From: Multifurca ochricompacta
Lineage: Eukaryota > Basidiomycota > Agaricomycetes > Russulales > Russulaceae
Assembly (NCBI GenBank): GCA_022496185.1
Contig: WTXG01000174.1
Coordinates: 1-64,000, forward strand
Length of the DNA: 64,000 nt
Direction: 5' to 3'
Of the stretch, positions 9,731-19,129 are shown piece after piece (position 1 is the stretch's first letter; every line of letters starts with the position of its first letter). The translations under genes and the position numbers were made by a program. The notes under the pieces are model-generated. The model made no database searches. It saw only the letters and a list, made by a program, of their open reading frames with translations, and was not told the origin of the DNA.

Positions 9731-11323
9731 CAGTGGGTCAAAAAACTGTCCCGATGTTTGCACCATTTCTAGTATTCACTCTATAGCACCTCAGCATTTA
9801 GGAATCTGGTTATGGTGTGGCTGTATGTCTGAAAGCCCTGCTTCCTGGCTACCATGCCCAATTTGGATCAAAGTAATTGGCCATGATATAAGCATTTTAT
9901 GATCAAATCAAATCAATCAATCATTGGGACAGTTTTTTGACCCACATTTTAAATCCACTATCTGCCCAATTACTCCTTTTTTTCACCCCTTTTTGCCTTG
10001 GTAACTCCTTGAATCCTTTTAGTCATCCTTTCTATAACCTTTTGCCATCATTCTGGTGCATTTTTATTCCACTCCTCCACCACCCTCTCCCACAACTCAG
10101 GTATCCCCTTGACTGGTTAAGATCCTTCTTCAGATCCACCCAGAGGTGTCCAATGGGGCTAATATTTCAAGGGATTGGGCTATCCATACCAGGCTTCAAT
10201 ATTCCTGTCTTAAAACTGCTGGCTTGCCTTCTTGGAATTGTGTTTTGGGTCATTGTCCTGCTGAAACATGGTTTCACCCTCCACCATTTCTTACTTTTCA
10301 AACCTTTCCACCACTCCGCCATCCAAAATATCACAGTACTGGCATGGATTCATGATCCCCTAAACCCCTGTAAGCATTCCTAGTCCATTCCACCCCATAC
10401 AAGACCAATACCATAAGTTCTTCCTCCTCCATGCTTGACTGTCAGGGTGGTGGTTCTGTCAGAGGGTGGTTCTCCCTTATTTTTCCAAGTGTAGCTCCTT
10501 CTGTCTGAACCAATTCTGGTCATTATAGTCTCACCTGACCACAAGATCCTTTTCCAGTCATCCACTGTCCAATTTTCATGGTAACCACTCTCTGACAGAA
10601 CCACCACCCTGACAGTCAAGCATGGAGGAGGAAGAACTTATGGTATTGGTCTTGTATGGGGTGGAATGGACTAGGAATGCTTACAGGGGTTTAGGGGATC
10701 ATGAATCCATGCCAGTACTGTGATATTTTGGATGGCGGAGTGGTGGAAAGGTTTGAAAAGTAAGAAATGGTGGAGGGTGAAACCATGTTTCAGCAGGACA
10801 ATGACCCAAAACACAATTCCAAGAAGGCAAGCCAGCAGTTTTAAGACAGGAATATTGAAGCCTGGTATGGATAGCCCAATCCCTTGAAATATTAGCCCCA
10901 TTGGACACCTCTGGGTGGATCTGAAGAAGGATCTTAACCAGTCAAGGGGATACCTGAGTTGTGGGAGAGGGTGGTGGAGGAGTGGAATAAAAATGCACCA
11001 GAATGATGGCAAAAGGTTATAGAAAGGATGACTAAAAGGATTCAAGGAGTTACCAAGGCAAAAAGGGGTGAAAAAAAGGAGTAATTGGGCAGATAGTGGA
11101 TTTAAAATGTGGGTCAAAAAACTGTCCCAATGATTGATTGATTTGATTTGATCATAAAATGCTTATATCATGGCCAATTACTTTGATCCAAATTGGGCAT
11201 GGTAGCCAGGAAGCAGGGCTTTCAGACATACAGCCACACCATAACCAGATTCCTAAATGCTGAGGTGCTATAGAGTGAATACTAGAAATGGTGCAAACAT
11301 CGGGACAGTTTTTTGACCCACTG
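9731..11323. mobile_element. Palindromic Tc1/mariner derivative 'Pal-2' (C-terminal halves)
   Basis: A 1593-bp insertion flanked by TA (9729-9730, 11324-11325). Ends are CAGTGGGTCAAAAAACTGTC and its reverse complement, different from Pal-1. Arms are about 740 bp (9731-10471 and 10583-11323) around a roughly 110-bp spacer. Unlike Pal-1 the arms carry the C-terminal half of a transposase reading outward: pieces 'QQDNDPKHNSKK', 'GHLWVDLKKDL' and, after a frameshift, 'ELWERVVEEWNKNAP' are typical of Tc1 C-termini. It splits R between protease and RT. Confidence 0.9.
10380..10619 (-). pseudogene. Tc1 transposase central fragment in Pal-2 spacer
   Basis: Minus-strand frame crossing the spacer: 'NWTVDDWKRILWSGETIMTR' corresponds to the region around the first catalytic aspartate of Tc1 transposases, here changed from WSDE to WSGE. 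It continues into one arm ('HGGGRTYGIGLVWGGM'). With the first Asp lost and frameshifts in both arms, no active enzyme can be encoded. Confidence 0.75.
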
Positions 11324-11325
11324 TA

Positions 11326-11400
11326 CATATCTTCCCACCAGAATCACGACTATACCAGATTCATCTACGTATATTCTCACCTGGCCCACCTTGACTCTGT
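11326..11400 (-). pseudogene. Element R pol, part upstream of Pal-2
   Basis: Minus-strand piece encoding 'NRVKVGQVRIYVDESG' which joins, across Pal-2 and one TA, to the 'TSLGYDYTMQH' at 9720. In element A the equivalent position is the end of the protease domain ('TSLGYNYAVRH'). The upstream remainder of R is not found; an LTR junction follows at about 11401. Confidence 0.5.
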
Positions 11401-11751
11401 TCCCCATCTGGTTAGATTATGGTTTTGTTGATACATTAAGTATGATACTCCGATTCAGACTCCGACCTCTATTACATATATAAGGCCTGTCCAGATAGCC
11501 TGTATGCCTCAGACTTGACTTCTTAATCGACTTGGTGCATTACCTTCTGGGTGATCCTAAGACCCGACTCTTGAATCGTCTCAGTGCTTCTGGCACTCCT
11601 CCGCTCACCGACACTAAGGGATTAGCTCCTTGGTGTTGACTTCTCACCCAATCTCTGTGTACTTGAAAGACAGTGCATACTTGACTTTGTAGTTTTGCTA
11701 TGCGACTTATCACACGTTGTGATGAATGCCTGCACCAGGCGTTACAAACAA
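11401..11751 (+). repeat. LTR fragment in plus orientation, A/F/G-related
   Basis: Shows a TATA-like ATATATAAGG (about 11475), then text similar to the A/F/G LTRs read in the opposite sense ('CAGTGCTTCTGGCACT' near 11583) and ends with GCGTTACA at 11751. It abuts, head-on, the minus-oriented F 3' LTR. The left boundary is not defined. Similarity is judged by eye and is patchy. Confidence 0.4.
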
Positions 11752-12243
11752 GGCCAAACAACATGTCACATGAAGAGGAAAAAGAAACGAGACAACATAG
11801 CAGGGTTCATAACAGAGATGACTAAGTTGAGGTTCAAAGGGACTTGTCCAGAAGACAACACTGATGTATTCAAGAAGTCGAGTCTGAAGTCTACAAGGTA
11901 GATACAGCAGACTTTATATACATAATGTGGTGGGCATCTACAAGATAAGAACTACAGAGTTGTGTGGGCCCAAATATACGAAAGTGGATGGCATAAAGCC
12001 TGGCTTCTGATAGGGGATTAAGTAAGTGTCCAGTTGTAGAGATAGGGGATAAGAGATAACAGAAATCATAAGCAAGAACAAACATGAAGTATACAAGTGT
12101 CAATAGTGGTCATGGGGATTGGCCTCAGGGATAAACATATGAAGGGGATTCGATGAAGAAGGACAAGCTGGAAGGAACAGAAGGGTCCACATTGTGAAGA
12201 TCAAAGAAAATAGGATGGCTGGGCAGATGCAAGGGTTGTAACA
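11752..12243 (-). repeat. Element F 3' LTR (partial, about 492 bp)
   Basis: On the minus strand it starts TGTTACAACC at 12243, preceded by the polypurine tract AGAAGAGGGGGTGA, and shows TATATAAAG near 11920 followed by AGACTCGACTT, the presumed self-priming target. The family LTR is 586-587 bp; about 95 bp of its 3' end is replaced at 11751 by an oppositely oriented LTR fragment. Confidence 0.75.
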
Positions 12244-12267
12244 TCACCCCCTCTTCTGGTTCTAGCA

Positions 12268-13470
12268 GACCCAGCTAGAAATGACTCATACCATCATCAT
12301 CTTGTACCAACTCCAAGTAATCATCAGCTACATTACAATCATCCAGAGCATCGCTCTCCAAGTCCTGGGGGCATCAATGGCTGCGAAGGAATCCATGAGG
12401 ACTGTGCTGCCCACACTGGTGACAGAGATTGTAAACTGGGCAGTCAAGCTTGTGATGCCCTGAGTTGTGACAGAGGCACTTGCTGCACCATCCTGATGGA
12501 TTGATGATTGTTGGGGCAACTCCCAGTCATTGGAAAATGCAATGCTGACTCCAGTGGAGATTGCTATGACAGTGATGGCACCACTTGTGATTGAGGGGAC
12601 ATATCCAACTAATATGGTACTTGCTACCACATTGCCAGCATGTCTTGCCTCGGGGTTTTTGTGCATTTGTGGCATTTTGAATTGGTTGGGTATCAACATG
12701 GGTGCAGCCCTGAGTGATTGTGGAGGGAGGGGTCAAGCATAGGTGTCAGCATACCTCTCAGCAATGGTCTGGTATGCGTCCCCCAACTCCAATTGCTTTC
12801 TTATATTGACCAGCTCTTGTTCCACCTGAAACATCCCACTGCTCAGCCTTGTCATCTGCTTTGTGTACTCCCAGTATTGTGCATTAAGAGTGGTGTGCAG
12901 CATTAAGGTCTTTCATAGTCTCATGACCTCGGCCTTCAGGCACGGGAGGCACATGTCATTCAGGACCTTGTCAATGGCAAAGGCCTGAGGTTCATTGGCA
13001 GACAAGTGCTGCAGCTGCTCATCACTCATGGTGTGATGCAAGCGACCTGTTGTTCTTTCTTCTAAATATACTGGCACACTGTAAACCAGACCATCCTTCT
13101 TCATGCATCCTGCTACATCCATTCCCCCATTCATGTAGAAGATGTACTTGGTGATCGCTGTTTCTCCATTGGCCATAGCAATTTTGAGGAGGAAGTATGT
13201 TGAGTTCAGGTTGTTGAGGAAGAAGGGGAACTCCAGTACTTTGTCATCCTGCTCCATGTTGAGGAGGTCATTGGGGTGAGGCTCTTCAGAGCAGTCAAAG
13301 TTGTGGTCAGGGTTGGGAGACTGATTCTTGACTTGAGCCACAGCTGCTTCATAGTCAATGGGGGAGGAGGGATGGGTAGAGTGGTGGGCAAAAGGGAACG
13401 CTTCCCCAGTAGTAGTGGAGAAAGCATCAATGGCTGCATTGGCAGCAATGGTGGATGAGGTGGAAGACAT
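12268..13470 (-). pseudogene. Element F ORF3 (coiled-coil/zinc-knuckle protein), decayed
   Basis: Third sense ORF of the A/F/G family, between pol and the 3' LTR. Starts 'MSSTSSTIAANAAIDAF'. An acidic, Pro/Ser-rich N-terminus is followed by a block shared with A and G ('YIFYMNGGMDVAGCMKKDG'; 'LPCLKAEVMRL'), a TGA, a helical stretch ending 'GDAYQTIAERYADTYA', another TGA followed by CCC, and Cys/His motifs ('CWQCGSKYHISWICP', 'CHHCHSNLHWSQHC'). The cysteine pattern CX2CX4HX4C is that of retroviral-type zinc knuckles. Function unknown; no similarity to protease, RT or integrase. Confidence 0.75.
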
Positions 13471-13548
13471 TTGGTAGATTTCTGGGGGTTAGGATGTTGC
13501 TGGGGAAGTGTGTTCTGGGGAATCAGTGAGACTGAAAGTCATCATCTT

Positions 13549-13634
13549 TTAACTGCCTTTGGGTGCTTGGGGATGTCGTAAGTGGAACTCACTGATAAGG
13601 GTCAGTGCAAAGATATCCCCAGCTGGTTCCCATG
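13549..13634 (-). pseudogene. Element F pol C-terminal tail
   Basis: Encodes the last residues of pol after the chromodomain ('LISEFHLRHPQAPKGS' then a TAA at 13549-13551). It is separated from the rest of F pol (44118 onward) by element G. The gap to the ORF3 start at 13470 is about 80 bp with no other feature. Confidence 0.65.
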
Positions 13635-13639
13635 AGTTG

Positions 13640-14226
13640 TGTTACATCCGGTGTGGGACGTTCTACACAACTTGTGTGACAGCATAACATTCATGATCAG
13701 GTAAGAAACCAATAAGGCCTCTTGGAGTAAAATGGGATGAGTCAAAGTCGAAGGGGCTGTTCCCTACAACGATGTTGAGTAGACAGGTGTCAGAAACACC
13801 GAGACAGACGAGTCAAGAGTTCAAAGGGGATGTCCAGAAGACAGGCACCGATGTATTCAATAAGTCGAGTCTGAGGTCTACAAGGTAGCTACAGCGGACT
13901 TATATACGTAACTCAGTGGGTGTCTACGAGATAAGAGTATGGAGTCAGGTGGACCCAAATATCCGAAAGCAGAGGGCGTAAAGCCTGGCTTCTGATAGGG
14001 AACTAAGTAAGTGTCCGATCGTAAGATAAGGAGATAGCAAGATAAGAAGGGCAAGCATAGACAAATAGTATATACACAAGTCCAAACAACAGTCACGGGG
14101 ATGGGAGCAGCGCATGTGAGGGGTCCCAGGAGGGAGATGTAATAAGGAAGTGCAATGTCGGTGGGCGAGTGGGATCTCTGTTGGGGAGGGTAAAGAAAAT
14201 AGGGCTGCTGGGCCCTGGTCGTAACA
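13640..14226 (-). repeat. Element G 3' LTR (587 bp)
   Basis: Plus-strand text runs TGTTACATCC...GTCGTAACA. In element sense it starts TGTTACGACC, has TATATAAGTCCG near 13900 and the self-priming target AGACTCGACTT about 35-45 nt later. Polypurine tract AGAAAGGAGGGTGA lies just upstream at 14227-14240. Its left neighbour is the target duplicate AGTTG. Confidence 0.9.
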
Positions 14227-14244
14227 TCACCCTCCTTTCTGGCT

Positions 14245-14629
14245 TGAGCTGACCCAGCTAGAAACGCACACCATCGTCATCCTGGACCAAGTCCACATAA
14301 TCATCTGCCAGGTTCCGATCTTCTATGGTGTAAGTTTCATCTGCTGCGCATTGGTGTGTGTGCAGGAAACCATATGGGCTGCGTCGCCTGCACTGGCGAC
14401 ACAGGTCGTAGATGGGGCAATCAAGTTCGTGATGTCCCACATTGTGTCACAGACATTTTCCACACCAGCCCGAGGGATTGACAATGGTGGGAGCAACACC
14501 CAGACGTCGGAAAATACAGAACCGGCTCCAATGTAGGTTACTTCGGCAGTGACGACACCATTTGCAGTTGAGAGGGCAATTCCAGCTGATGTGATACTTG
14601 CTGTCACATCGCCAGCAAGTCTCTCCGTG
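14245..14629 (-). pseudogene. Element G ORF3, C-terminal zinc-knuckle part
   Basis: Minus-strand continuation of G ORF3 after element A. Motifs in order: 'CWRCDSKYHISWNC' and 'CRHCRSNLHWSRFC' (both CX2CX4HX4C), then 'CGKCL' stop 'HNVGHHELDC', then 'CRQCRRRSPYGFLHTHQC', and an acidic tail 'YVDLVQDDDGVRF' with stop. This is the clearest view of the Cys/His array; A and F have the same order. The joined reading passes from 'MPRMHENP' at 29470 into 'GETCWRCDSK' here with one copy of the A target site. Confidence 0.8.
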
Positions 14630-15215
14630 TGTTATGCCCAGTGCGGGACGTTCCACACAACTTGTGTGACAGCGTGGTTCATGGATTCAGGTAAGGAACC
14701 AATAAGGCTCCTTGGAATTCGAGTGGGATGAGTCAAAGTCAAAGGGCGCTTCCTAAGACAATGTTGAACGGAAAAGTGCCAGAAGCACTCGAGACAACTG
14801 AGTCAGAGATCAAAGGGGATGTCCAGAAGACAGGCACCAATGTATTCAATAAGTCAAGTCTGAGGTCTACAGTGTAGCTACAGTGGACTTATATACGTAA
14901 CTCAATGGGCGTCTACGAGATAAGGGTATGGAGTCAAGTGGGCCCAAATATACGGAAGCAGACGGTGTAAAGTCGAGCTTCTGATAGGGTATTAAGTAAG
15001 TGTCTGGTCGTAGAGATAAGGGGATAACGAGATAAGGGAACCAAGCATAGGTAAACAGCGGGTCAACAAGTGTAAAGCGGATCATGGGGATGGAAGTAAG
15101 GCATGTGATGGATCCCACAATGGGGATGTGATTGAGAAGTGCAAAGTGGGTGGCAAAGAGGGATCATTGTTGGGAAGATGAAAGAAGACAGGGACAGACA
15201 GTAGAGGTTGTAACA
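14630..15215 (-). repeat. Element A 3' LTR (586 bp)
   Basis: Begins TGTTACAACC at 15215 in element sense and ends GGGCATAACA. Polypurine tract AGAAGAGGGGGTGA directly upstream (15216-15229). TATATAAGTCCACTG near 14890 is followed by AGACTTGACTT, the self-priming target. Confidence 0.92.
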
Positions 15216-15246
15216 TCACCCCCTCTTCTGGTTCTAGCAGACCCGG

Positions 15247-16446
15247 CTAGAAACGACTTGTACCGTCATCATCCTGTACCAACTCTAAATAGTCGTCAGC
15301 TACATTACGATCATCCATGGTATAGTTCTCCTTGTCTGTGTCTTGGGGGCATTGGTGAGTGCGGAGGAACCTGTAGGGACCACGTTGACCACACGAGCGG
15401 CACAGATCATGGACAGGACAGTCCAACTCGCAGTGCCCTGAATTGTGGCGCAAGCACTTGCCACACCACCCAGACGGGTTGTTGATTGTCGGGGCGACTC
15501 CTACTCAGCAGAAAATGCAGAACCTGCTCCAATGCAGGTTGCTACAACAATGCCAGCACCACTTGCGATTGAGAGGACAGTTCCAGCTGATGTGGTACTT
15601 ACTGTCACAGTGCCAGCACATCTCCCCACGAGGGTTTTCATGCATGTGTGGCATCTCGAATCGATTTGGCAGTAACACCGGGGCAGCCCCCAGTGATTGT
15701 GGTGGGAGAGGTCAGGCATAGGTGTCAGCGTACCTCTCTGCGATAGTCTGATATGCATCCCCCTTCTCCAATCTCTTTCAAATCTCAACTAGCTCCTGCT
15801 CGACTTGGAACATCCCGTTGGTCAACTGGGCCATCATCTTGGCGTGTTCTTTGTATTGTCGGTTGAGTGTGTTGCGCAGAGTCAAGTTCTTCTGCAGTCT
15901 CATTACCTCAGCTTTGAGACGCGGAAGGCGCATGTCACTTAACACTTCATCGATGGCAAAGGCCTGGGAATCTTCGGCAGCCAAGTGCCCCAGCTGTTCG
16001 TCGGTCATTGTGTGATGCAAGCGACCTGTATACCTTTCTTCCAGATAGACTGGAGCTCCATAAACGGGGCCATCCTTCTTCATGCACCCAGCAACATCCA
16101 TCCCTCCATTGGTGTAAAAGATGTATTTGGCGATCGCAACCGTCCCATCACCCATAGTGATCTCCAATGGGTAGTACATGGAGGAATTGGGGTTATTGAC
16201 AAAGAAAGGGAATTCTGGGACCTTGTCGTCTGACTCCATACCTATCAGGTCATTTGGATGTGGTTCTTCACAGTGTTCGAAGTTGTCGTTGGGGTTGGGG
16301 GACTGGTTCTTGACCCGAGCTTCAGTGGCCTCGTAATCAATAGGTGAGGAAGGACATGTGGAAGGGTGAGCAGAAGGGAAGTTTTCGACGACGACGGTAG
16401 TAGCGGCGAAGGTGTTGATGGCGGCATTGGCGGCAATGAAAGACAT
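15247..16446 (-). pseudogene. Element A ORF3 (coiled-coil/zinc-knuckle protein)
   Basis: About 400 codons in one frame with three TGAs (near 15778, 15716 and 15510) and a final TAG at 15247. Starts at 'MSFIAANAAINTFAATT', 80 bp after the pol stop and in the same frame. Residues about 1-60 are Ser/Pro/acidic; 70-150 hold the conserved core ('FPFFVNNPNSSMYYPLEI', 'YIFYTNGGMDVAGCMKK', 'LHHTMTDEQLGHLA'); 150-235 are helical and coiled-coil-like ('LPRLKAEVMRLQKNL'); the C-terminus has the Cys/His array ending 'YLELVQDDDGTSRF'. Not recognised as any standard LTR-element protein; the C-terminal knuckles suggest RNA or DNA binding. Confidence 0.78.
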
Positions 16447-16524
16447 AATTGATTGTGTGGTGGTAGAATGTTGCTGTGGGAGCATGTACTGGGGATTTTA
16501 CTTGGGGGTGTAGACTGTCCTCTT

Positions 16525-16963
16525 TTAACTATCCTTGGGCGCTTCAGGGTGTCGGGTGTGGAACTCCAAGATAAGGACCAGGGCAAAGATATTCCCAGCA
16601 GCCTCCCACGAGTTGTCAGAGTCTGGGAATCCTTTCCACTTGACTAGGTAATGCAACTTGTGCCCTCAGCCTTTACGTGAGGAGTCTAGAATCCACTCCA
16701 CTTCCCACTCCGCTTCTCCATCGATTAATTCAGGGGGGATCTCGGGAAGTTTTCCCCATGCAGGGATGTTTCTTTGTAAGGTGTCAGAAGGTGGGCATGG
16801 AAGACCGGATGGATTCTCCATGTGGGTGGAAGTCCGAGTTCATATGACACATCTGACAGCTTCCTCGTTATCATGAAAGGTCTGTGATGTCGGGGAGCTA
16901 GTTTGGCGGTGGGGTGTGACGTGTGAATGTTCTTTCCTTCCAGCCAGACGAGGTCATTGGTCT
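16525..16963 (-). pseudogene. Element A pol C-terminus with chromodomain
   Basis: Continues A pol after element B. Encodes the post-integrase GPF region ('HPTAKLAPRHHRPF'-type text), 'KLLTPYKE' and a chromodomain ('EVEWILDS', 'LHYLVKWKGFPDSDNSWE'), then a short tail with TAA at 16525. The chromodomain places A among chromoviruses, whose integrase is steered to histone-marked heterochromatin. Confidence 0.75.
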
Positions 16964-16968
16964 GATAA

Positions 16969-17545
16969 TGTGATGTTTATCGAGGCTTCGCGTTTATGAC
17001 TTACTTCGCGTTTCGGGGTTTCGCAATGATTCTATTACCTACACTAGATAACTAAGTAACTTACTATCTGTGTCTAGGTCTTTACAAATATCGGGGACAC
17101 AGCCCCTTCCTATCCACACCAATGTCCCTCTGTACCATCTAGACTACCTCCCTATGATGTAGCTATGACATGGCCATGACGACGTCCCAATGCTGTTAGG
17201 TCTAGATAGTTATATTAGCTCACTGTCTATCTGCTGTGTACTTAAAAGGACTTACTAGAATCTGGAGACAGACCCTAAGTCTGTTCTCCTGTACCAAATA
17301 CAGGTGTATAGATCCCCAACCGAAAGAGGCCCCCACTTGAGCCCCTAAGCCGCGCCTTAGGAGTCTTCATCCCAATCGTCTCGTGACGGGACCGAGCGTC
17401 CTCGTTCGATTTCGCCTTCCGCGCGCGCCCACTGCGACTTGCAGGGCTTGAATAATCTTGTCTTGACCCTTGATATCTTGGCTACAAAGCTTGATCCTCC
17501 TTGATACGAACTGACCCTGTACACAGCTAGCACCTGGCTGTGACA
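16969..17545 (+). repeat. Element B 5' LTR (577 bp)
   Basis: TGTGATGTTT...GGCTGTGACA. TATA-like TTAAAAGG at 17242 is followed by CCTAAGTCTGTTCTCC; TAAGTCTGTTCT at 17276-17287 is complementary to the primer site at 17548-17559. Confidence 0.95.
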
Positions 17546-17547
17546 TT

Positions 17548-17559
17548 AGAACAGACTTA
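17548..17559 (+). promoter_or_regulatory. Element B self-priming primer-binding site
   Basis: AGAACAGACTTA starts 2 nt after the 5' LTR and is fully complementary over 12 nt to TAAGTCTGTTCT at 17276-17287, which lies about 35-45 nt after the TATA-like box where the RNA 5' end is expected. This is the geometry of Tf1-type elements, which prime minus-strand DNA from the folded 5' end of their own RNA rather than from a tRNA. Confidence 0.7.
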
Positions 17560-17621
17560 CAGACTTCACAGAAAACAGAACCACTCACCCAAAATCGCAA
17601 GGCGACCGACGACACGTCCCC

Positions 17622-19129
17622 TTGCACGAACCCGGAACAATCACGTTGTACTCGGCACGCGAACCCCAGACCCCTTCGACCTCCTCGGCCTCCTCGACAG
17701 ACGACGAATCCCTCGACTACCAGTCACCAGAACGAAACCTACCAGAACAGTCAGCCAGACAAAGATTTGGAGACATACCATTCGAAAACCGAAATCACTT
17801 TGCATTACTCGCAAACGATTCCCCTGCCGAAAGCCCCCAAACCGAAACCCCCACAGCACCTCTCCCATCCAGACCTCCACCCCCATTTGAAGAAATGGCT
17901 ACTATCACACTTACCGAACCAGGACGAACACATAACCAACTTAGCCACCCCACGAGACAACCAAAGAACGATCCTCCCAATTTAGGAGGCCCACCAGGAG
18001 GAAGTCCAGGAGGACACTCTGGAGGGAATCCAAGCGGGCACTTGGGAGGAAACCCAGGGGGAACCCTGGAGGGAATCCAGGAGGAGACCCTGGAGGGAAT
18101 CCGGGAGGAAACCCCCAGGGAGCCCCCATCCCGATGCCACAGGGAGGACGCATGGAAGGGGCCCCTCCCTCCTACTTCGACGGCGACAGGGCCCACGCGA
18201 AACGATGGTTCGCCTTGCTTGAACTCCACTTTGCCCTTAATGCGTTCATGCCCCTAGTCCAGAACGAGCGCTCCAAGGTGGCCTACGCGTTAGGAATAAT
18301 TCGTGGTCCAAAAGTCGATCGATGGGTTGAGGAACAAGTATATTGGCTGGCCGACATCAACGCAGGACGAATCGGAGTTGTAAACGTGTGGGAAACATTC
18401 CGGCAAACATTCCTTGCCGCATGGACAGATGTCGCAGCAGGACAAAAGGCGCTACAGGCGCTTGAGAAATTACAAATGAAGGAGGGAAACATTGATGACT
18501 ATATCGCTGAATTCCGCGACTTAGCCATTCGGGCCGGACTACACATTGACGACACAGCCGCACGACAATACTTCTATCGCGGCTTACCAACCCAATTGGT
18601 CGCGACAATGCTGACTCAAGATCAGCCAGAAAATTTTGAAGAAGCATCAACATCCGCCTGACGTCACCACGCAAATTGGGTTTTTATGAAAAGCTTAACG
18701 AAGAATAAAACAGCCACCTCTCCGTCACCTTGGGGAAATAAGTTCACGTTCTATCGCAAAAAGGACCCAAATGCGATGGATGTGGATGTTATCAGGAAAG
18801 CAACTACCACGGAAGAAAAGGAACAATACAGAAAGGAGGGACGGTGCTTTGAATGTGGGCGACGGGGACACTTGGTCCGAGATTGCCCCAATAGAAAATC
18901 CCGATCGATTCCAAGTAACTCGGCCCGGACCGCCACCATCTCGGAAGCACCACCCACGACTGCGGCGGTACCCAGCGGATCTAATGGGACGTCCGCAACT
19001 TCCCCAGTATCGGCCACTCCTACCATCAGCATGTCAACACTCGCAACGGTCCTAAAGACAATGACAGATGAGCAACGCCTCGAATTACAAGATCAATTCA
19101 AAGGAAATGAGGATTTTTATATCGCCTGA
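17622..19129 (+). pseudogene. Element B gag
   Basis: Capsid/nucleocapsid polyprotein. N-terminal 150 residues are Pro/Ser/Thr-rich, then a Gly-Pro-Asn repeat (17985-18130). A 1-nt deletion near 18055 shifts the frame there. The capsid domain (18150-18650) has 'YFDGDRAHAKRWF' and 'DDYIAEFRDLAIRAGL'. A TGA follows at 18659. The nucleocapsid knuckle 'CFECGRRGHLVRDC' (CX2CX4HX4C, about 18847) lies downstream, and gag ends with TGA at 19127-19129, overlapping pol in the -1 frame. Labelled broken because of the deletion and the TGA; it would be the best gag in the window otherwise. Confidence 0.88.
19111..19117 (+). other. Element B candidate -1 frameshift site
   Basis: G GAT TTT, read in gag frame as GAG GAT TTT TAT. 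Pol is open in the -1 frame from here (GGA TTT TTA TAT CGC CTG). The same heptamer sits at the same place in A and G. The gag stop follows 10 nt later. Confidence 0.6.

Noticed and set aside
17641..18229. Pro/Gly-rich collagen-like proteins on the minus strand
   Set aside because: Antisense of the Gly-Pro-Asn repeat in the gag of element B; no independent support.
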